Assembly: GCA_009760855.2 (NCBI GenBank)
Contig: WPIO01000065.1
Coordinates: forward strand, 1,769,001 to 1,833,000
Direction of reading: 5' to 3'
Source: Cristatella mucedo
Lineage: Eukaryota > Bryozoa > Phylactolaemata > Cristatellidae
DNA length: 64,000 bases
Under the pieces are notes generated by a model. That model did no database searches. It saw only the letters and a list, made by a program, of their open reading frames with translations, and was not told the DNA's origin. The position numbers and the translations under genes are program-made. Shown here in pieces: positions 37,901-47,424 of the stretch (its first letter is position 1; the number at the start of each line of letters is the position of its first letter).

Positions 37901-40900
37901 GAACGATTTGGGAAAGCGGCTAGTTTTCTTCAACGCTGCCATAGCCGCCGGAATCTAATCAGCTGTCTGCTACGCCCTCAGCAAATGACGATCTACCACC
38001 AGCTGCAACAATCGGTCTACATTAAAGAAATTGCGAGGACTTGAATCAGCCCGATTCTGATTATACGATAGCTACACACACTAGGTCAAGAGCTATCGAA
38101 TCTCAAGTAAGGCTCCATGACTATGTCGCTGAATAAATCGTGGAGCCATCCAAGCAAACAACAGAGGAAGAGACAGTGACAAGACTTCGATACACCAAGG
38201 TCGTAGCAGTCAGTTACCACCGTGCATGGTAAATAAAGGGTCGTCTTTACTACTGCGTGTCTTATTACGGAAACTGCGAGCAAAAGATCATGCTGCCAGC
38301 GCGTCCAGCGTCCAGCCGTGCCATTTCTTTTGCGGCCGTCCCTAGTAACAATATGATAGCGGAAACTTACGTGCGGATGCTGAACGAAAAGTGCGGTATC
38401 CAAGGCCAGGCGCTCGAGAATGTATTGATCTGCAAATTTAGTAATTAAAAAATAAGCGCCTATCCTCGCGGGGCTTATATAATTAAATGAAGGGTTGACA
38501 GGGAGCAAACTAGATTGACGAAGCAGCAACGATCTCGATAGATCGGTATAACCCAAGTCATCCCGATCCTGCCTTGGCGTGCGCCCAAGAATGCAGTGCC
38601 TTTTTATTTATCACCGTTTGTAGCTCCACAGCCACGAAGATTAAGTGGGTGTCACGCTGGAGAGTTTTTTCTAGCGAACTCCAAGCCTAAGTGGATTACA
38701 GTATGCATCATAAGGTAGCGAAGAGAGTTTATCTCACGGAATAAAGAGAAAGTGAGAAGCGTTTCTTAGTCGGAAGGGCAGTCGAGGAAGTGAGTAGCAT
38801 GGATGTAGCAGCAAAGGTGGATTGGAAAAGATGGGCAGTTCTGTCCGCAGCTGAAGAGCTGATATCGCTGCGCAAGAAATATGAAAGTGACTTCCATAGT
38901 CTAGGATCTACGGAGAGCAAAAAACTTTCGTCGCAAACGGCGTTTAAGCGCAGGGCAGCTGTTGCGTGCTTTCGAATTATTTTCTTGTATTTTTCTTTGC
39001 CTTTATTCGCTCAAACCGTGATTTTCGTCTTCGCTGCAATTCGACTAGCGCTGGACTGAAATGCGCGACAAGAGGTAGAGATGGAGTTACACCAGGGGGA
39101 GGCGCCGTGGAGTCACCGAGAGCTCTCACAGCTCTCTACTGCTCTTATAGCGAAACTCTACTACTCTGGCAACGAGACGTAAGAGATAAGACCGCGGCTT
39201 CCAGTCTTCCGAGATACAAATCCGCCGATTCTCCATTCGGATAGGAGCTTCTTTTTTGAGTGTCGAGTCAGACGAAGGTCCTGACGTAGGTGAAAGGTGA
39301 TAACCAGGCTTTTGGAGTACGGAAGCTGAAGGCGCGATCTCTTCAAAGGACAGCTAAATGTCTCGAGTCCCAAGAATTTATGGGAATAATGAAAAATATT
39401 CACAACTCCGGCAAATGAACCAATCCTCTAATGATGCGCACGGTATTGCGCTCTGACAATAATACAAAAGCAAGTGTCAGTCATTCTTAAGCCTACATGC
39501 TAAAGCAACAAGAATACGCTCGGAGCCACTAGTTAGTATGACTCTGGCAAGTAAAATGCTCTGAATCGCGTGCGGAAAAGTAAGCGCAGCATGAAGGAAT
39601 GCAAGAGATAAATTCTCTGCAGAAAACGACGTGAAGTCTGATTAAGAAGTATGCAAGACAGTTAGGCCAGAGCAAGAGAATTAAGAAACCTAAATGTCAG
39701 TGATAAAACCTATGCGATCGATGCGAGCCCTCTGCAGGAGAGTGAGAAGAAGTATAAAATGGTAGTCTCAACGTTAACCACAGTCAAGCCTTACTGTAGA
39801 GCTTTTTATCAAATGTACAAGTCTTACTGCGTGGGCAAGAGACAATTTATTAATGAGTTACGGAAGTCTAGACGAGCTTAAAAAATTGCGTGGACCGGCT
39901 TGGCTTAAATGTCCTCGTTAAAGTTGCTCGACTTTTGCAGTAATTCCTACCGTAAAGTAGGGAGACTTGATAGAGGAGCTAATGTGGTCATCTAGTGAAA
40001 GATAATTTTGGAAAAGGACGCTTGAACTCCGTGCACAGGTGACAGGACACACGCTGGGTGAGCCCATCTAGATGGTTGGGTTTTCCATTACATGACTAGC
40101 GCTAGGTTTTCCCATAACTGGTTAGTTGGTTATATCCTTGGATTTGAGAAAGCTCTATGTCATCCAAGTGCGATTTTGATAAATGAATTGAATTTATATG
40201 TATATATAATTCATTTGTATAGCGCCCTAAGAGAACCTAATCTCTATTCAGGCACTTCCTATGTGCCACGGGTCTCGAGCCCACGACCTCGGCCAGACCT
40301 TGGTCGGGGCGAGCACCTTAACCACTGGGTCAAACCAACTCGGTGAATTTCAGCAGTCTCACTAGCAAGTGGGTTAACATGTGACTGCTGCACATTGACG
40401 TCAATGCTCTGAATTCGTTCGCTGAGATAAAGACTTAAATCATTGCAGTGCAGTGCCCATGATGCCCAGAGAGTTGACAGGTGCTCAAAACGGTCTTGGT
40501 GATTAATAGTATCACACTCTGTGGAAAGAACCAGCAAGAAAACAGAGAAACTCAACGTAAGTATGAATCTCTGAGAGGGTCGTTGTAGACTTGATACAAT
40601 GCTGACTCTGTGTGGTGGCATAGTAGAAAGCTAAAACATCTGACTGAAACTTGCTTGCTAGGTTTGATGTTGTCATGTAAGAGTTTAGCTGATCCACCAC
40701 AACTCGTTCCAGTGTCTATGAAAGGATGGGCATCAAGGAATCTAGAAGGAAGTTTCTTAAGTTCCTCTTATTCTTTGAGTGGACTTCTGAATGAGTTGTC
40801 TGATACTAGTCTCTTTGAAGAATTCAAGAACGATACTTGATTCTAAAAGGATGTTAGTTACACAAATTGAGGCATGCAAAAAAGAGAACAGTAAGCTTGG

Positions 40901-43765
40901 GGTCTAGAGAGATAGCTAACTTCTTAAATTAGAAAATTAACTAAAAGATACAGTCAGCACTACATGTCGTTAAGGCGTAAAATAAGGTAGCTGACGAAAA
41001 GGAAGTTAAAGAGTCTGGTGGCGATTTGTCTTTCGATATATCTCAGATCTTACCTCTCTTGTGGAGAGAGTAGGTTAGAAAAAAGATCTGCTAGATCGCC
41101 ATGGGGATCTCTAGGTATGGTGGTGAGAAATCTCGAGCAACAACAAAAACCACATTGTGAGTAGTATGAGAACTCGTGACATCCTAATAAGCCGTTATGT
41201 TTCTTCCCGTGAGTAAGATTAAAAGTAAAAATCTACGAATCTTCGAAATTCCATGTACGAGATAGGAATGACTATATTTTTATAACTTTTTTTTGAGATC
41301 TCACAATTGTTAGGCCTTCGGACCCCGTAGATGCCTTTGGTGAAGCTTTGCATTTCCGCGTTCATATCGTGCACAATGCAATGCTAAAAGGAGTAATAAT
41401 ATTAATAACACGTGTGATAGAGCGTCCTCAGAACTCTATCTCTTTCTAGGAACTCTACGTTTGCTGCCAATGAAGCATGATCGAATGGTTAGTGTTAGCT
41501 GCTCATAGACAATAAGTATAACACTGTTAGGGGTGACATGCACAAAGTCAGCATGCAAATATGGTTAGTGGCAGCATGCATAGTGTCAGCACGCACAAGC
41601 AAATAGAGGACAAATCACATGAACCTACTAAATGCTGTGATTAATGGATGCATTTTGGTTTCTTTTAAATGCAGTCAAGTCAGGGGATGTCGTGACGCAA
41701 GTCGGAAGTGAGCCCCAGGCTTCTGGAGCATACGAACTAAAGGCACGGTCTCCAAATGATTTGAGGTTCGTACGAGGTATAGGTAAGCAGTTAGTTTCCG
41801 AAAAGCGGATGGTACGATTCTTATCCTGGTGGGAGAGTAGATTTGATAGGTAGGCTGGAGCCAAAGAATGGAGAAACCTAAAAGTGAGTGACAGAACCTT
41901 GAAGTCAATGCGTTGCTTGACTGGGAGCCAGTGCAGGTCGACTAGAAGTGCTGTGATGTGGCAACTGCGACGCTCACGGCAGACAAGCCTAGCTACAAGC
42001 GCCTGATTGAACAAGCCGGAATACCAGTGAGTTACAGAATTCAAGACGGAATGTTAAAAATTCATGGACCATTTAGATAGAGTATCCCTGACTAAAAAAA
42101 GCCCATAATTTTAGCCGTGTTATGTAGCTGAAAGGAGGCAGACTTGATTGTAGAGCTGATGTGGTCGTCTAACGAAAAGTCACTTTGGAACATGACACCT
42201 AGATTTCGTGCAGATTCAACAGGAGATAAGCTTACAGAGCCGATTATGAGCGTTAGCCTTTCCAATTTCTGAGTTACACTTGGTTTGCATATAACTAATA
42301 AGTTGGTTGTATCATCATTCAATTTAAGAAAATTTGCTGCCATCAATGTGTGGAAATCAGCAATACATGCAGCACGAGAGTTGAGAGAGTTCAAGGTGCT
42401 CGAAGGCTGCGAGGGATCAAAGCCAAGGTACAAAAGAGTGTCATCTGCATAGAAGTGAAAGCCTAGATTGTGCTTGGCAATCACATCAGCAAGAGGGAGA
42501 GTATAAACCGTGAAAAGAACAGGACCTAGCACGGAGCCCTGAGTACCCCATAATTTAGAGGTTCTTCGGATGCTCTTTATCTATTAACATCCTGGAGCTT
42601 TGGAGTCTCTCACTGAGATTGGACCTGAACCATTGCAATGCAGTGCCAGTGATGCTCAGGCGAGATGAGAGGCGCTCAAGAAGGAGTTGGTGATCGATTG
42701 TATCAAAAGCTGCCGAAAGATGGAGCAAAACAAGCTGAGATGCACTAACTAAGGCTGCATTCCTAAGTAGGTCGTTATACACCCGAAGCAATGCTGACTC
42801 TGTGGAGTGATTAGTTCTAAAATCAGTCCGAAAATTACTGGTAAGGTTGAAGTTTCAATATATAAGTTCAGCTGGTCTGCCACGACTCGCCATAAAGGAG
42901 TCGGATGACCAAATCTCTGCGTGGGCAGGTAAGAGGTCGGCTATCGATTTGAGGGTTACGGGCTGAAGCCGCTACCTTCAATAAAGAGGCGAAATGTCAA
43001 CAGCCTTAATTGCTTTTATACGGCCGTCACAGTGGGACGTACTTTGGCATTTCACTAAGCTGTCTGGGTGTTCCAGCAGATGATAAAGATGGGGAATGCT
43101 CGCTCTTTGTATCTTTCTCTTTCGTGCACGTAAAGCTTTCGTGAGTGCTCGCCAGTGCCAGCGCTAGTTGTAAAATGAAGGAATCACGTGGACCGCTGGG
43201 CACAGCTGCTACAGCAAGCTTCCAATCCAGTGAGCCCGCTACGTGGGTGACGGTGGTGGAGCTTGAGACTCGTTTGCTGCAATCCCACCGCTCCTCGCCT
43301 AGTAGTGTCGAGCACAGTCGTAAAAATATGTCAAAAAAAGTAGGCTAGCCTACTCAGACATATTCCTTTCTATCGTGGCAGAGGCGCTTTAGCTGTGGGC
43401 GTGCTGCTTGCCGTTAGCCGACTAGAATTGCCTGCTATATATAAAGCTCATTCCCGCGAAAGGGATTGCAGCGAAATTACAGGTCCTTACTGTGTGCCCA
43501 AGATCCAAAGAGACTTACATTTCAGCGTAGCGTAGACGAGCTCATGCGTCAGCCTTCTCTCTTCGACGCTCGAAAAGCTCAAGGTCCTCGGAACTTGAGA
43601 CTGATCCGCTGCTAATTGTCTGTAGCGCTGTCCGAGAATCAGTCGGTATGCTTCGTCATCTGACCTCGGTGAGTGACGCAGGCTTTCGTATATATCGGCA
43701 GCCTTTTCGAATATGGCGTGAGTGTAAGGGCTTGGTAGCTTCTCTGAAAGCAGGTACCTCGACAT
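20610..43765 (-). CDS. NSUN7: NSUN7-like RNA methyltransferase-family gene, nine exons, 579 aa
   Basis: Nine minus-strand exons join in phase: 43519-43765, 38371-38429, 31825-32111, 30670-30853, 27725-27947, 24537-24680, 23876-23977, 23128-23393 and 20610-20837. Landmarks follow vertebrate NSUN7 in order: [53 protein letters not shown] (about residues 254-260), the SAM-site region [14 protein letters not shown] (282-295), [15 protein letters not shown] (351-365), [23 protein letters not shown] (421-435), [20 protein letters not shown] and [13 protein letters not shown] near the C terminus. Known: NSUN proteins transfer methyl from SAM to cytosine-5 of RNA; NSUN7 is linked to sperm motility. 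Odd: the motif VI Cys (TCS) reads TRS (Arg427), so the cytosine nucleophile is missing. Cys364 of motif IV is kept. Vertebrate NSUN7 is somewhat longer (about 718 aa in human). Confidence 0.88.
21744..21831. repeat. 19-bp tandem repeat, about 4.6 copies
   Basis: TGCATGTTAGTAGAACGCC repeats at 21744, 21763, 21782, 21801 and 21820 (the last partial) with one substitution. In the NSUN7 last intron. Confidence 0.9.
23128..23393 (-). CDS. NSUN7: NSUN7-like exon 8 (motif VI, Cys replaced by Arg)
   Basis: Acceptor GTCTTTCTTAG then TGCCCAAC at 23393; donor AAGCGGCAG|GTGAGC at 23127. The 266 bp run phase 1 to phase 0. It encodes [20 protein letters not shown], an Ala-rich stretch, then [20 protein letters not shown]. 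The codon at 23359-23361 reads CGA (Arg427), where active family members have the motif VI Cys of TCS. Plus-strand frames over this GC-rich exon are shadows. Confidence 0.86.
23876..23977 (-). CDS. NSUN7: NSUN7-like exon 7
   Basis: Acceptor ATCACTTTATAG then ACATAAAAC at 23977; donor TTATCGG|GTGAGT at 23875. The 102 bp are phase 1 at both ends. It encodes [20 protein letters not shown] and [13 protein letters not shown]. The LA..Q..QL pattern ahead of motif VI fits the helix that precedes the catalytic strand in the family. Confidence 0.78.
24290..24425 (+). mobile_element. SINE1 copy, diverged
   Basis: TGGTTTGGCTCACCGGGTTA head, GGGCTCAAGCCC B-box-like, TTAGGTTCTCTTAGCGTGCT tail. It lies 110 bp downstream (low-coordinate side) of NSUN7 exon 6. 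Confidence 0.7.
24537..24680 (-). CDS. NSUN7: NSUN7-like exon 6 (motif IV Cys)
   Basis: Acceptor GACTCTATCCAAG then ATGTTGAAG at 24680; donor CAGTGAAG|GTGAGC at 24536. The 144 bp are phase 1 at both ends. It encodes [20 protein letters not shown], then [21 protein letters not shown] is the motif IV position (PCS in the family), and its Cys is kept as Cys364. Confidence 0.83.
25325..25905 (+). mobile_element. LINE family A relic (3' half)
   Basis: The translated pieces [33 protein letters not shown] and [18 protein letters not shown] follow the 7.8-kb copy with in-frame stops. It ends in the same 3' UTR (GTGGCTTTGTGGGGTTAC). It lies in an NSUN7 intron. Confidence 0.7.
27055..27140 (-). repeat. 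tRNA-like / SINE2-like head
   Basis: The reverse complement contains GGGTCTCCGCCCAGGGGTCA, GGAGCTCGCATG and the B-box-like GGGTTCGAGTCGTG, resembling the SINE2 head. The 7-bp stem CCCTGGG/CCCAGGG lies at 27112-27131. It does not fold as a complete tRNA by eye. Confidence 0.35.
27725..27947 (-). CDS. NSUN7: NSUN7-like exon 5 (SAM-binding region)
   Basis: Acceptor CTGTCTTTTAG then GACTACACG at 27947; donor GCAACGA|GTATCC at 27724. The 223 bp run phase 0 to phase 1. It encodes [11 protein letters not shown], then [20 protein letters not shown] and [21 protein letters not shown] stands where active NSUN enzymes carry the Gly-rich SAM loop (A-P-G-x-K-T type), so the loop is divergent, as it also is in vertebrate NSUN7. 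The donor is weaker than the others. It was chosen because the joined GATNVEVL matches the family across the junction. Confidence 0.82.
28440..28960 (-). mobile_element. LINE relic (RT region, family A-like)
   Basis: The minus-strand frames carry [20 protein letters not shown] (decayed PQGSVLGPLLF) and then [20 protein letters not shown] (decayed [16 protein letters not shown]). The exon-like open stretch 28438-28595 belongs to this relic, not to NSUN7. Confidence 0.65.
29500..29639 (-). mobile_element. SINE1 copy, full length
   Basis: Reverse complement: GGTTTGGTCTAGTGGTTAAG, GGGCTCGAGCCCCGAGGCAT, GAAGCGCCTGAATAGAGATT, GCGCTATATAAATGAATTAT. In an NSUN7 intron. Confidence 0.84.
30022..30129. 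repeat. 23-bp tandem repeat, diverged
   Basis: GGCAGTGCCTCGAGGCATTG plus CTT repeats at 30022, 30045, 30068 and, less well, to 30129. Open reading frames over it are a by-product. Confidence 0.75.
30438..30600. repeat. (CT)n microsatellite, interrupted
   Basis: Long CT run with CTTT and CCCACC interruptions, starting about 70 bp inside the intron after NSUN7 exon 4. Confidence 0.92.
30670..30853 (-). CDS. NSUN7: NSUN7-like exon 4
   Basis: Acceptor TGCGTTTAAG then CAAGGAAG at 30853; donor GGTTCAG|GTGAGT at 30669. The 184 bp run phase 2 to phase 0. It encodes [20 protein letters not shown], then [20 protein letters not shown] and ends KNGHLVVQ, the strand that leads into the methyltransferase fold. 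A long GA/CT microsatellite begins about 70 bp into the following intron. Confidence 0.86.
30868..30968 (-). mobile_element. LINE family B tail
   Basis: Starts with (AAT)n at 30872, followed by AAAGCGCCCTCAGAGAACGC and CTTTACATTTGCTGG. It inserted about 20 bp upstream of the acceptor of NSUN7 exon 4, so it forms part of that splice-site neighbourhood. Confidence 0.78.
31825..32111 (-). CDS. NSUN7: NSUN7-like exon 3
   Basis: Acceptor GCATGTTTCAG then CTGCTGGAGG at 32111; donor CAATCAAG|GTGAGT at 31824. The 287 bp run phase 0 to phase 2. It encodes [20 protein letters not shown], then [20 protein letters not shown] and HAWINSLQS, all aligning in order with NSUN7. Plus-strand frames over this exon are shadows. 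Confidence 0.87.
32200..34505. other. NSUN7 intron 2, AT-rich part
   Basis: Nothing recognised; 32.8-33.5 kb is strongly AT-rich. Confidence 0.5.
34510..34640 (-). mobile_element. SINE1 copy, head truncated
   Basis: Reverse complement: GAGGTGCTCGCCCTGACCAA, GGGCTCGAGCCCC, GAGGCGCCTGAATAGAGATC, GCGCTATATAAATGAATT. Confidence 0.8.
34831..34914. repeat. (CA)n microsatellite on a SINE1 tail
   Basis: CA units with CG and TG interruptions, continuing into TATATAT and a minus-strand SINE1. Confidence 0.94.
34915..35069 (-). mobile_element. SINE1 copy with microsatellite tail
   Basis: Reverse complement: CCGAGCTGGTTTGGTCCAGG, GGGCTCAAGCCCCGAGGCAT, GAAGTGCTTGAATTGAGATC, then TATATAT and the CA array at 34831-34914. 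Confidence 0.8.
35173..35207. repeat. Perfect 14-bp inverted repeat
   Basis: CTGCCCACGTGGAA, loop TGCCAAG, TTCCACGTGGGCAG. In NSUN7 intron 2. Confidence 0.9.
36375..36770 (+). mobile_element. Gypsy-type LTR retrotransposon RT relic
   Basis: The plus strand shows [17 protein letters not shown], a frameshift near 36.44 kb, then [44 protein letters not shown] and [20 protein letters not shown]. This is the order of the Gypsy RT entry region (L..GII..S.SPW, R.CVDYR.LN, YPLP). No LTRs, protease or integrase were seen. Confidence 0.65.
36868..37011 (+). mobile_element. LINE family B tail
   Basis: GTTTTTTAAGCATGATTTTA, then ATATAAAGCGCCTAGAAAGA and (ATT)n to 37011. It follows the Gypsy relic. Confidence 0.8.
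37077..37216 (+). mobile_element. SINE1 (tRNA-derived, LINE B-type tail)
   Basis: A clean reference copy. A-box-like TGGCCCAGTGG at 37089-37099, B-box-like GGGCTCGAGCC at 37139-37149, then GTGAAGTGCCTGAATAAAGA and TTAAGTTCTCTTAGGGTGCT. The tail copies the family B LINE hairpin. Head about 75 bp tRNA-like, total about 140 bp. Confidence 0.82.
37680..37825 (+). mobile_element. SINE1 copy
   Basis: CTTGGCCCAGTGGTTAAGG, GGCTCGAGCCCC, CAAGCGCCTGGATAGAGATT, GCGCTATACAAATGAATG, then a T-rich run. Nearly full length. Confidence 0.82.
38371..38429 (-). CDS. NSUN7: NSUN7-like exon 2 (59-bp small exon)
   Basis: Acceptor CTAAATTTGCAG then ATCAATAC at 38429; donor CCGCAC|GTAAGT at 38370. Phase 1 to phase 0. 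With the split Tyr codon it reads [20 protein letters not shown], which fills exactly the gap between the exon 1 and exon 3 homology blocks. It lies about 5.1 kb from exon 1 and 6.3 kb from exon 3. Confidence 0.8.
38640..38935 (-). mobile_element. LINE family A 3'-end fragment
   Basis: The minus strand encodes [20 protein letters not shown] followed by [13 protein letters not shown], matching the C terminus and 3' UTR of the 7.8-kb copy. It lies about 200 bp upstream (in gene sense) of the small NSUN7 exon 2. Confidence 0.75.
39950..40720 (-). mobile_element. LINE family B relic split by SINE1
   Basis: 39950-40185 aligns by eye with 42120-42320 of the longer copy. 40346-40720 encodes [20 protein letters not shown] and [11 protein letters not shown] (the [14 protein letters not shown] and LSERLQS region). 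The block between these LINE parts is replaced by SINE1 (40186-40345). Confidence 0.65.
40186..40345 (-). mobile_element. SINE1 copy inside a LINE B relic
   Basis: Reverse complement: CCGAGTTGGTTTGACCCAGT, GGGCTCGAGACCC, GAAGTGCCTGAATAGAGATT, GCGCTATACAAATGAATT. Flanked on both sides by family B LINE in the same orientation. Confidence 0.82.
41391..42895 (-). mobile_element. LINE family B, longest copy (RT to 3' tail)
   Basis: Minus-strand frames in order: [20 protein letters not shown], then [20 protein letters not shown] and [54 protein letters not shown]. The 3' UTR, the tail at 41410-41470 and (AAT)n follow. Frameshifts near 42.04 and 42.54 kb break the ORF. CR1/L2-type; the endonuclease is missing. 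Confidence 0.88.
43519..43765 (-). CDS. NSUN7: NSUN7-like exon 1 (probable start codon)
   Basis: The exon body runs from acceptor ATACTTTTTGCAG at 43768 to donor CTGAAAT|GTAAGT at 43518. An ATG lies two bases inside it (43763-43765), giving [20 protein letters not shown] and then [10 protein letters not shown]; it ends [18 protein letters not shown]. The helix around [10 protein letters not shown] matches the family's SYELAF..LK segment. I prefer this ATG, with a non-coding or short coding exon upstream. The alternative coding exon at 46898-47090 would also fit the phase. Confidence 0.78.
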
Positions 43766-43899
43766 CGCTGCAAAAAGTATGCGCGGCTTGAGTCGCCACG
43801 CTACTGATCTCTCAGCAATCATACCATCAACCTGGCTGGAAGTTTCTAAAAATTTTAGAAGTTACATGCGCACAATCGACCATCCAAAATTTCAACTTG

Positions 43900-46880
43900 C
43901 ATGCCCTATTGGATGCAGGGAAAGGAATACTTTCGCTTCAGCCTTAGCGTGGGACCGTCGAGCAATGACAATTTGATGAAATATCTTCTACTTGAGCTCT
44001 ACACGAATAGCAGCCTTCTCAAAGTGAAATCCTGCGTTGCAGGCCTAAGATAAGACTTTGGCGCTATGGTAAGCCTGAACCCTGAAAAGGCGTAGTTTAA
44101 TTTCAAAGCAAGTCGCATCTCACTCACTTTCCTGTCAAAGAGTGGCTAATTTACAGCCTCGTTTGAGCAACCGGACGAAGAGCACGAGTGACCGTCGCCT
44201 GCTTGCCGCTGAGAGTAGCGAATTGCAAGCAGCAGCAGCATTCGAACTAGCGACTTGATAGACTGTGAGTACGTATCCGCTTGGCTAACAATCAGTAGTC
44301 ACTGCTTAACAGGTCAAGAGCAGAAGAACGTCATTCAAAATGCACAGAAATTACTTGAACAATATTCGGTCGAATGCTGGTGGTTTTAACGCCTCAGTTC
44401 CCTTGCTTTAGTTTTAATGCGACGATCATAACTAGCATAATGGCACCATTCACGGTGTTATCAATATATTTCTAGGAAAGTTCTCGATCACCAAAAGTAA
44501 GCCGTGTTGGTGAGCACTCAATGAGAGAAATGTTCACTATATTGAAATTATACTTCTCATTTTGCCTCGACATGGTTCAATGCTAGAGCCATTGAAAATG
44601 ACAGGCCGGAAGTTTGATATCCTTAGGAGATGTACAAATAGAACCTTTAGCTTGACGCTGTTTAGCATGGCAGTATTCAGAGCTGATTTTAAAAAGCATC
44701 AACTGGCCATTCTATGGTTGGAGGGTTCTAAAAGACTTTAGCCAGAACCACCGCAGGAAGATGACGGAAGAGCCATTCAAAAGGTGTTTTTAGCATCAGG
44801 TTGGGCCTCATAGGCCTTCTCGGGCGCTGAGTGACCCAGAACTTGCTCGGCAAACCGCTACGAAAGCCACTTTAGTACCCCCGTACAAATATGGTAACCT
44901 CTTAAAAATCGTAGCCTATTTTGAAAAAAGAGGTGTCGATTCAGCAAGCCGAATGAATAGACGCTTACCAGAAGTGCTGAACGGCCCCACTAAGTGCTCC
45001 ACAATGGGAGAGCGAGAGAGGCTTGGCGCCAATGGAGCGTCTACTGCAAACCTCTCCACAACCTCTTTCCGTGAGTCCGGCAAGATGGTGCGCCAAGTTG
45101 AAGAGCCTGAACTAGCGTATGTAGCTCATCATTAAAATCAATCATGCCTTGCTGCACCTGCCTTCGGTAAGCGATTGACATGCATGCATAGAATCTGCCG
45201 GCGATTCATCGTGGGGGCAAACTATTTATGTAATCTAAATTTAAAGATGGTCAGCACGTCCGTACGTTCCGTACTAGCGACTCAATGCTAATTCGCTACC
45301 CGAAGCTGACGAATAAATTTACCAGAATTAGATTTATATTCACTTTACAAAAAATACTAAATTTTAACGCTGAGATAATTTCCCTTGAATTTCTACGGGA
45401 AGGCCGTACGCACATATTCAGCCATTCATGGGGTACCAATAACGCAGTGGCGGAGAGGTCACGGGCGGGGGGGGGTTCTTCTACTTGCGTAGACGTTCGA
45501 AGTCGTGCAGCAGCTGACTCCGGTTGCGGTGACCGCAGCAGGCGCAGTGGCTGCCGCTTGGCACCTAGTTTTCAATAATAAGTATAGAATTTGCGCAATA
45601 TGAATTCTATATTCATGTAATACGCGAGATTCTGATCGAGCACGAAAGTGTATGCGAAGATTTAAAAGCTGAGAATTGGAATCTCCATGCTGTGCGACAT
45701 GCAAAAAAGTAGTCTCGATAGGTCAACCGGTAAAGCGCCGGACGTGTAACCTCAAGGTAGCCTTGTCGGCGCCTTTGTGTGCAAGTCGAATGAGTTACTT
45801 CAGGCGACGTTCCGATCTCTGGAGCATCGGCTGCTGCGATCAGCTGTCTCGCCTCTGCAGCTGCCAGCTCAGGCCGACGACTCGCATGAGGGTCATGTGA
45901 CCCCACAATCGCTAGCTCCACTTTCTGCCCGTAAAAGCAGCGGTCTGTGCGAACGCTATCGCACCTCCTCTCCTCCTTCACGCTCCTTTGGAGTGGTCGA
46001 CCAAAGCGTTCGACCACTAAAAAGCTGTGTAGCGCCACTCGTCCGCCTGCGTCAATGCAGACGTCGATCATCGTTACAACCCGTGCGTAAGGCCATCGCC
46101 CTCTCTTTTCTCTCGCGGGCGTCCCCACACCCCGATCTAGCAGTGACAGCGCAGGCTCGAATGCTCAGCCGGGCGGGCGATCTTTTCTTTGTGAAGTAGA
46201 GGGATTTACACCGCTACTCTGGTCTCTCGTTCTCTCTCCCCCTCTCTCTCTCTCTCTATCTCTCTATCTCTCTCTTTCTCTATCTCTCTCTATCTTTACC
46301 TTAGCCTGTAAGATCTTACGGATGGTTGTGTAGTGCTATTTCGGCTAAAGGTCGATAGTAGAAAGCCTGCTTCTTACCACTGAAGCTGCAATCGAAGGGT
46401 AGCGCTCGTCCACTGTCGGATCACATCTAGATGCCGCTTGCTATACGAGCGAGATCGTATGCAGTGGCACGCAGCGTCGCAACCTCCGATCCGCACGTCC
46501 AAACCAATCGCAGCTGCCTCGAAGTGCAGAGCAGACGTAAGACGTCTTGCTACCCATATGACCAATACATGCTACCTGGTATCAATGCGTCTGTAGGTCG
46601 TACGGCTTTGCTTCGGTCTCGTACAATAGCGATAAAAGCAAATAAATATTGGCTCGAGGGTAACAGCCACTCGGCGCGGAGATTAGAAAGCCTCTTGCCA
46701 CACAGGCTCGCTGTCCACATGGCCAAGCTAGAGCCCGGCGCTCGGCGCTGGCGGCGGCTCGTGAAGAGGTCACTCGTGGACCTGCCACTGTTGCTTAAGT
46801 GGCCCGTTCACGATCTCGGCGTCGTCGAGCGTGGTTCGCCGTTGCTCGGCTCGTTAGCGAGCCGCGCTGTCCATGGCGCA
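43900..46880. other. Region upstream of NSUN7-like exon 1
   Basis: 45.4-47.3 kb is GC-rich and CpG-containing and could hold the promoter. Several open frames on both strands, none recognised. 45715-45775 looks like a decayed tRNA D-arm and anticodon arm. Confidence 0.4.
46225..46300. repeat. CT-rich low-complexity tract
   Basis: Imperfect TCTC/TATC units. Confidence 0.8.
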
Positions 46881-46897
46881 ATCAGCTAATTGCTTAC

Positions 46898-47090
46898 TTG
46901 TGTTCGAGCACCTTGTCGAGCGATGCCGGCACTCCAGTGCGGCGAGGCGTCTGAGCGACGGGCAGGTTAGCGAGCCGTTCGTGCCAGCCCGAGTACGGGG
47001 CAACTTGACGTCGTCACTTGGTTCTGCAGAGGCAGCGCTCCTAGTTCGAGCCGCTCGATTGCCAAGCAATCGCTGGGAATCGATTGGCAT
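46898..47090 (-). CDS. Candidate alternative first coding exon of the NSUN7-like gene
   Basis: ATG at 47088-47090, then 64 open codons (MPIDSQRLLGNRAARTRSAA at the start) up to donor ACACAA|GTAAGC at 46897, phase 1. Joining it to the exon at 43767 keeps the reading frame and would give a 644-aa protein. The region is GC-rich and CpG-containing, as expected near a promoter. No family similarity supports it, and other frames are open as well. Confidence 0.3.
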
Positions 47091-47424
47091 GCTAGGGAGT
47101 TAGGTAGACGCTTGCTTGCCTGGTCGTGGTTGGTCAGCCGGTGGCAGCTCTTGGTTCTCGTAGCTTGTACCGTGGCTCGAGCTGTCAAGCTGTCGGCTTT
47201 CCTCGCTCCTCGACCACCCTCGTGGAGGCTGCGATGGTCGTCTGCTCGGTTTCTCGTCTCGGCAGGACGGTTATAGCGGACTTTGCCTGAACCAGTAAGA
47301 CACTACGGCAGTGCTTTAGATTACTAGCGATCGTGCTGATAATCTCAACGTCCGGCGCCTAATCTGTAATGAATAGGAACCTAATATCTCACAACATGTA
47401 TGTACGACATATGTATCTCCACCT

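Noticed and set aside
45613-46199. Overlapping 140-170-codon frames on both strands in the GC-rich block
   Set aside because: No ATG for the minus frame, no motif, and the GC content explains the openness.
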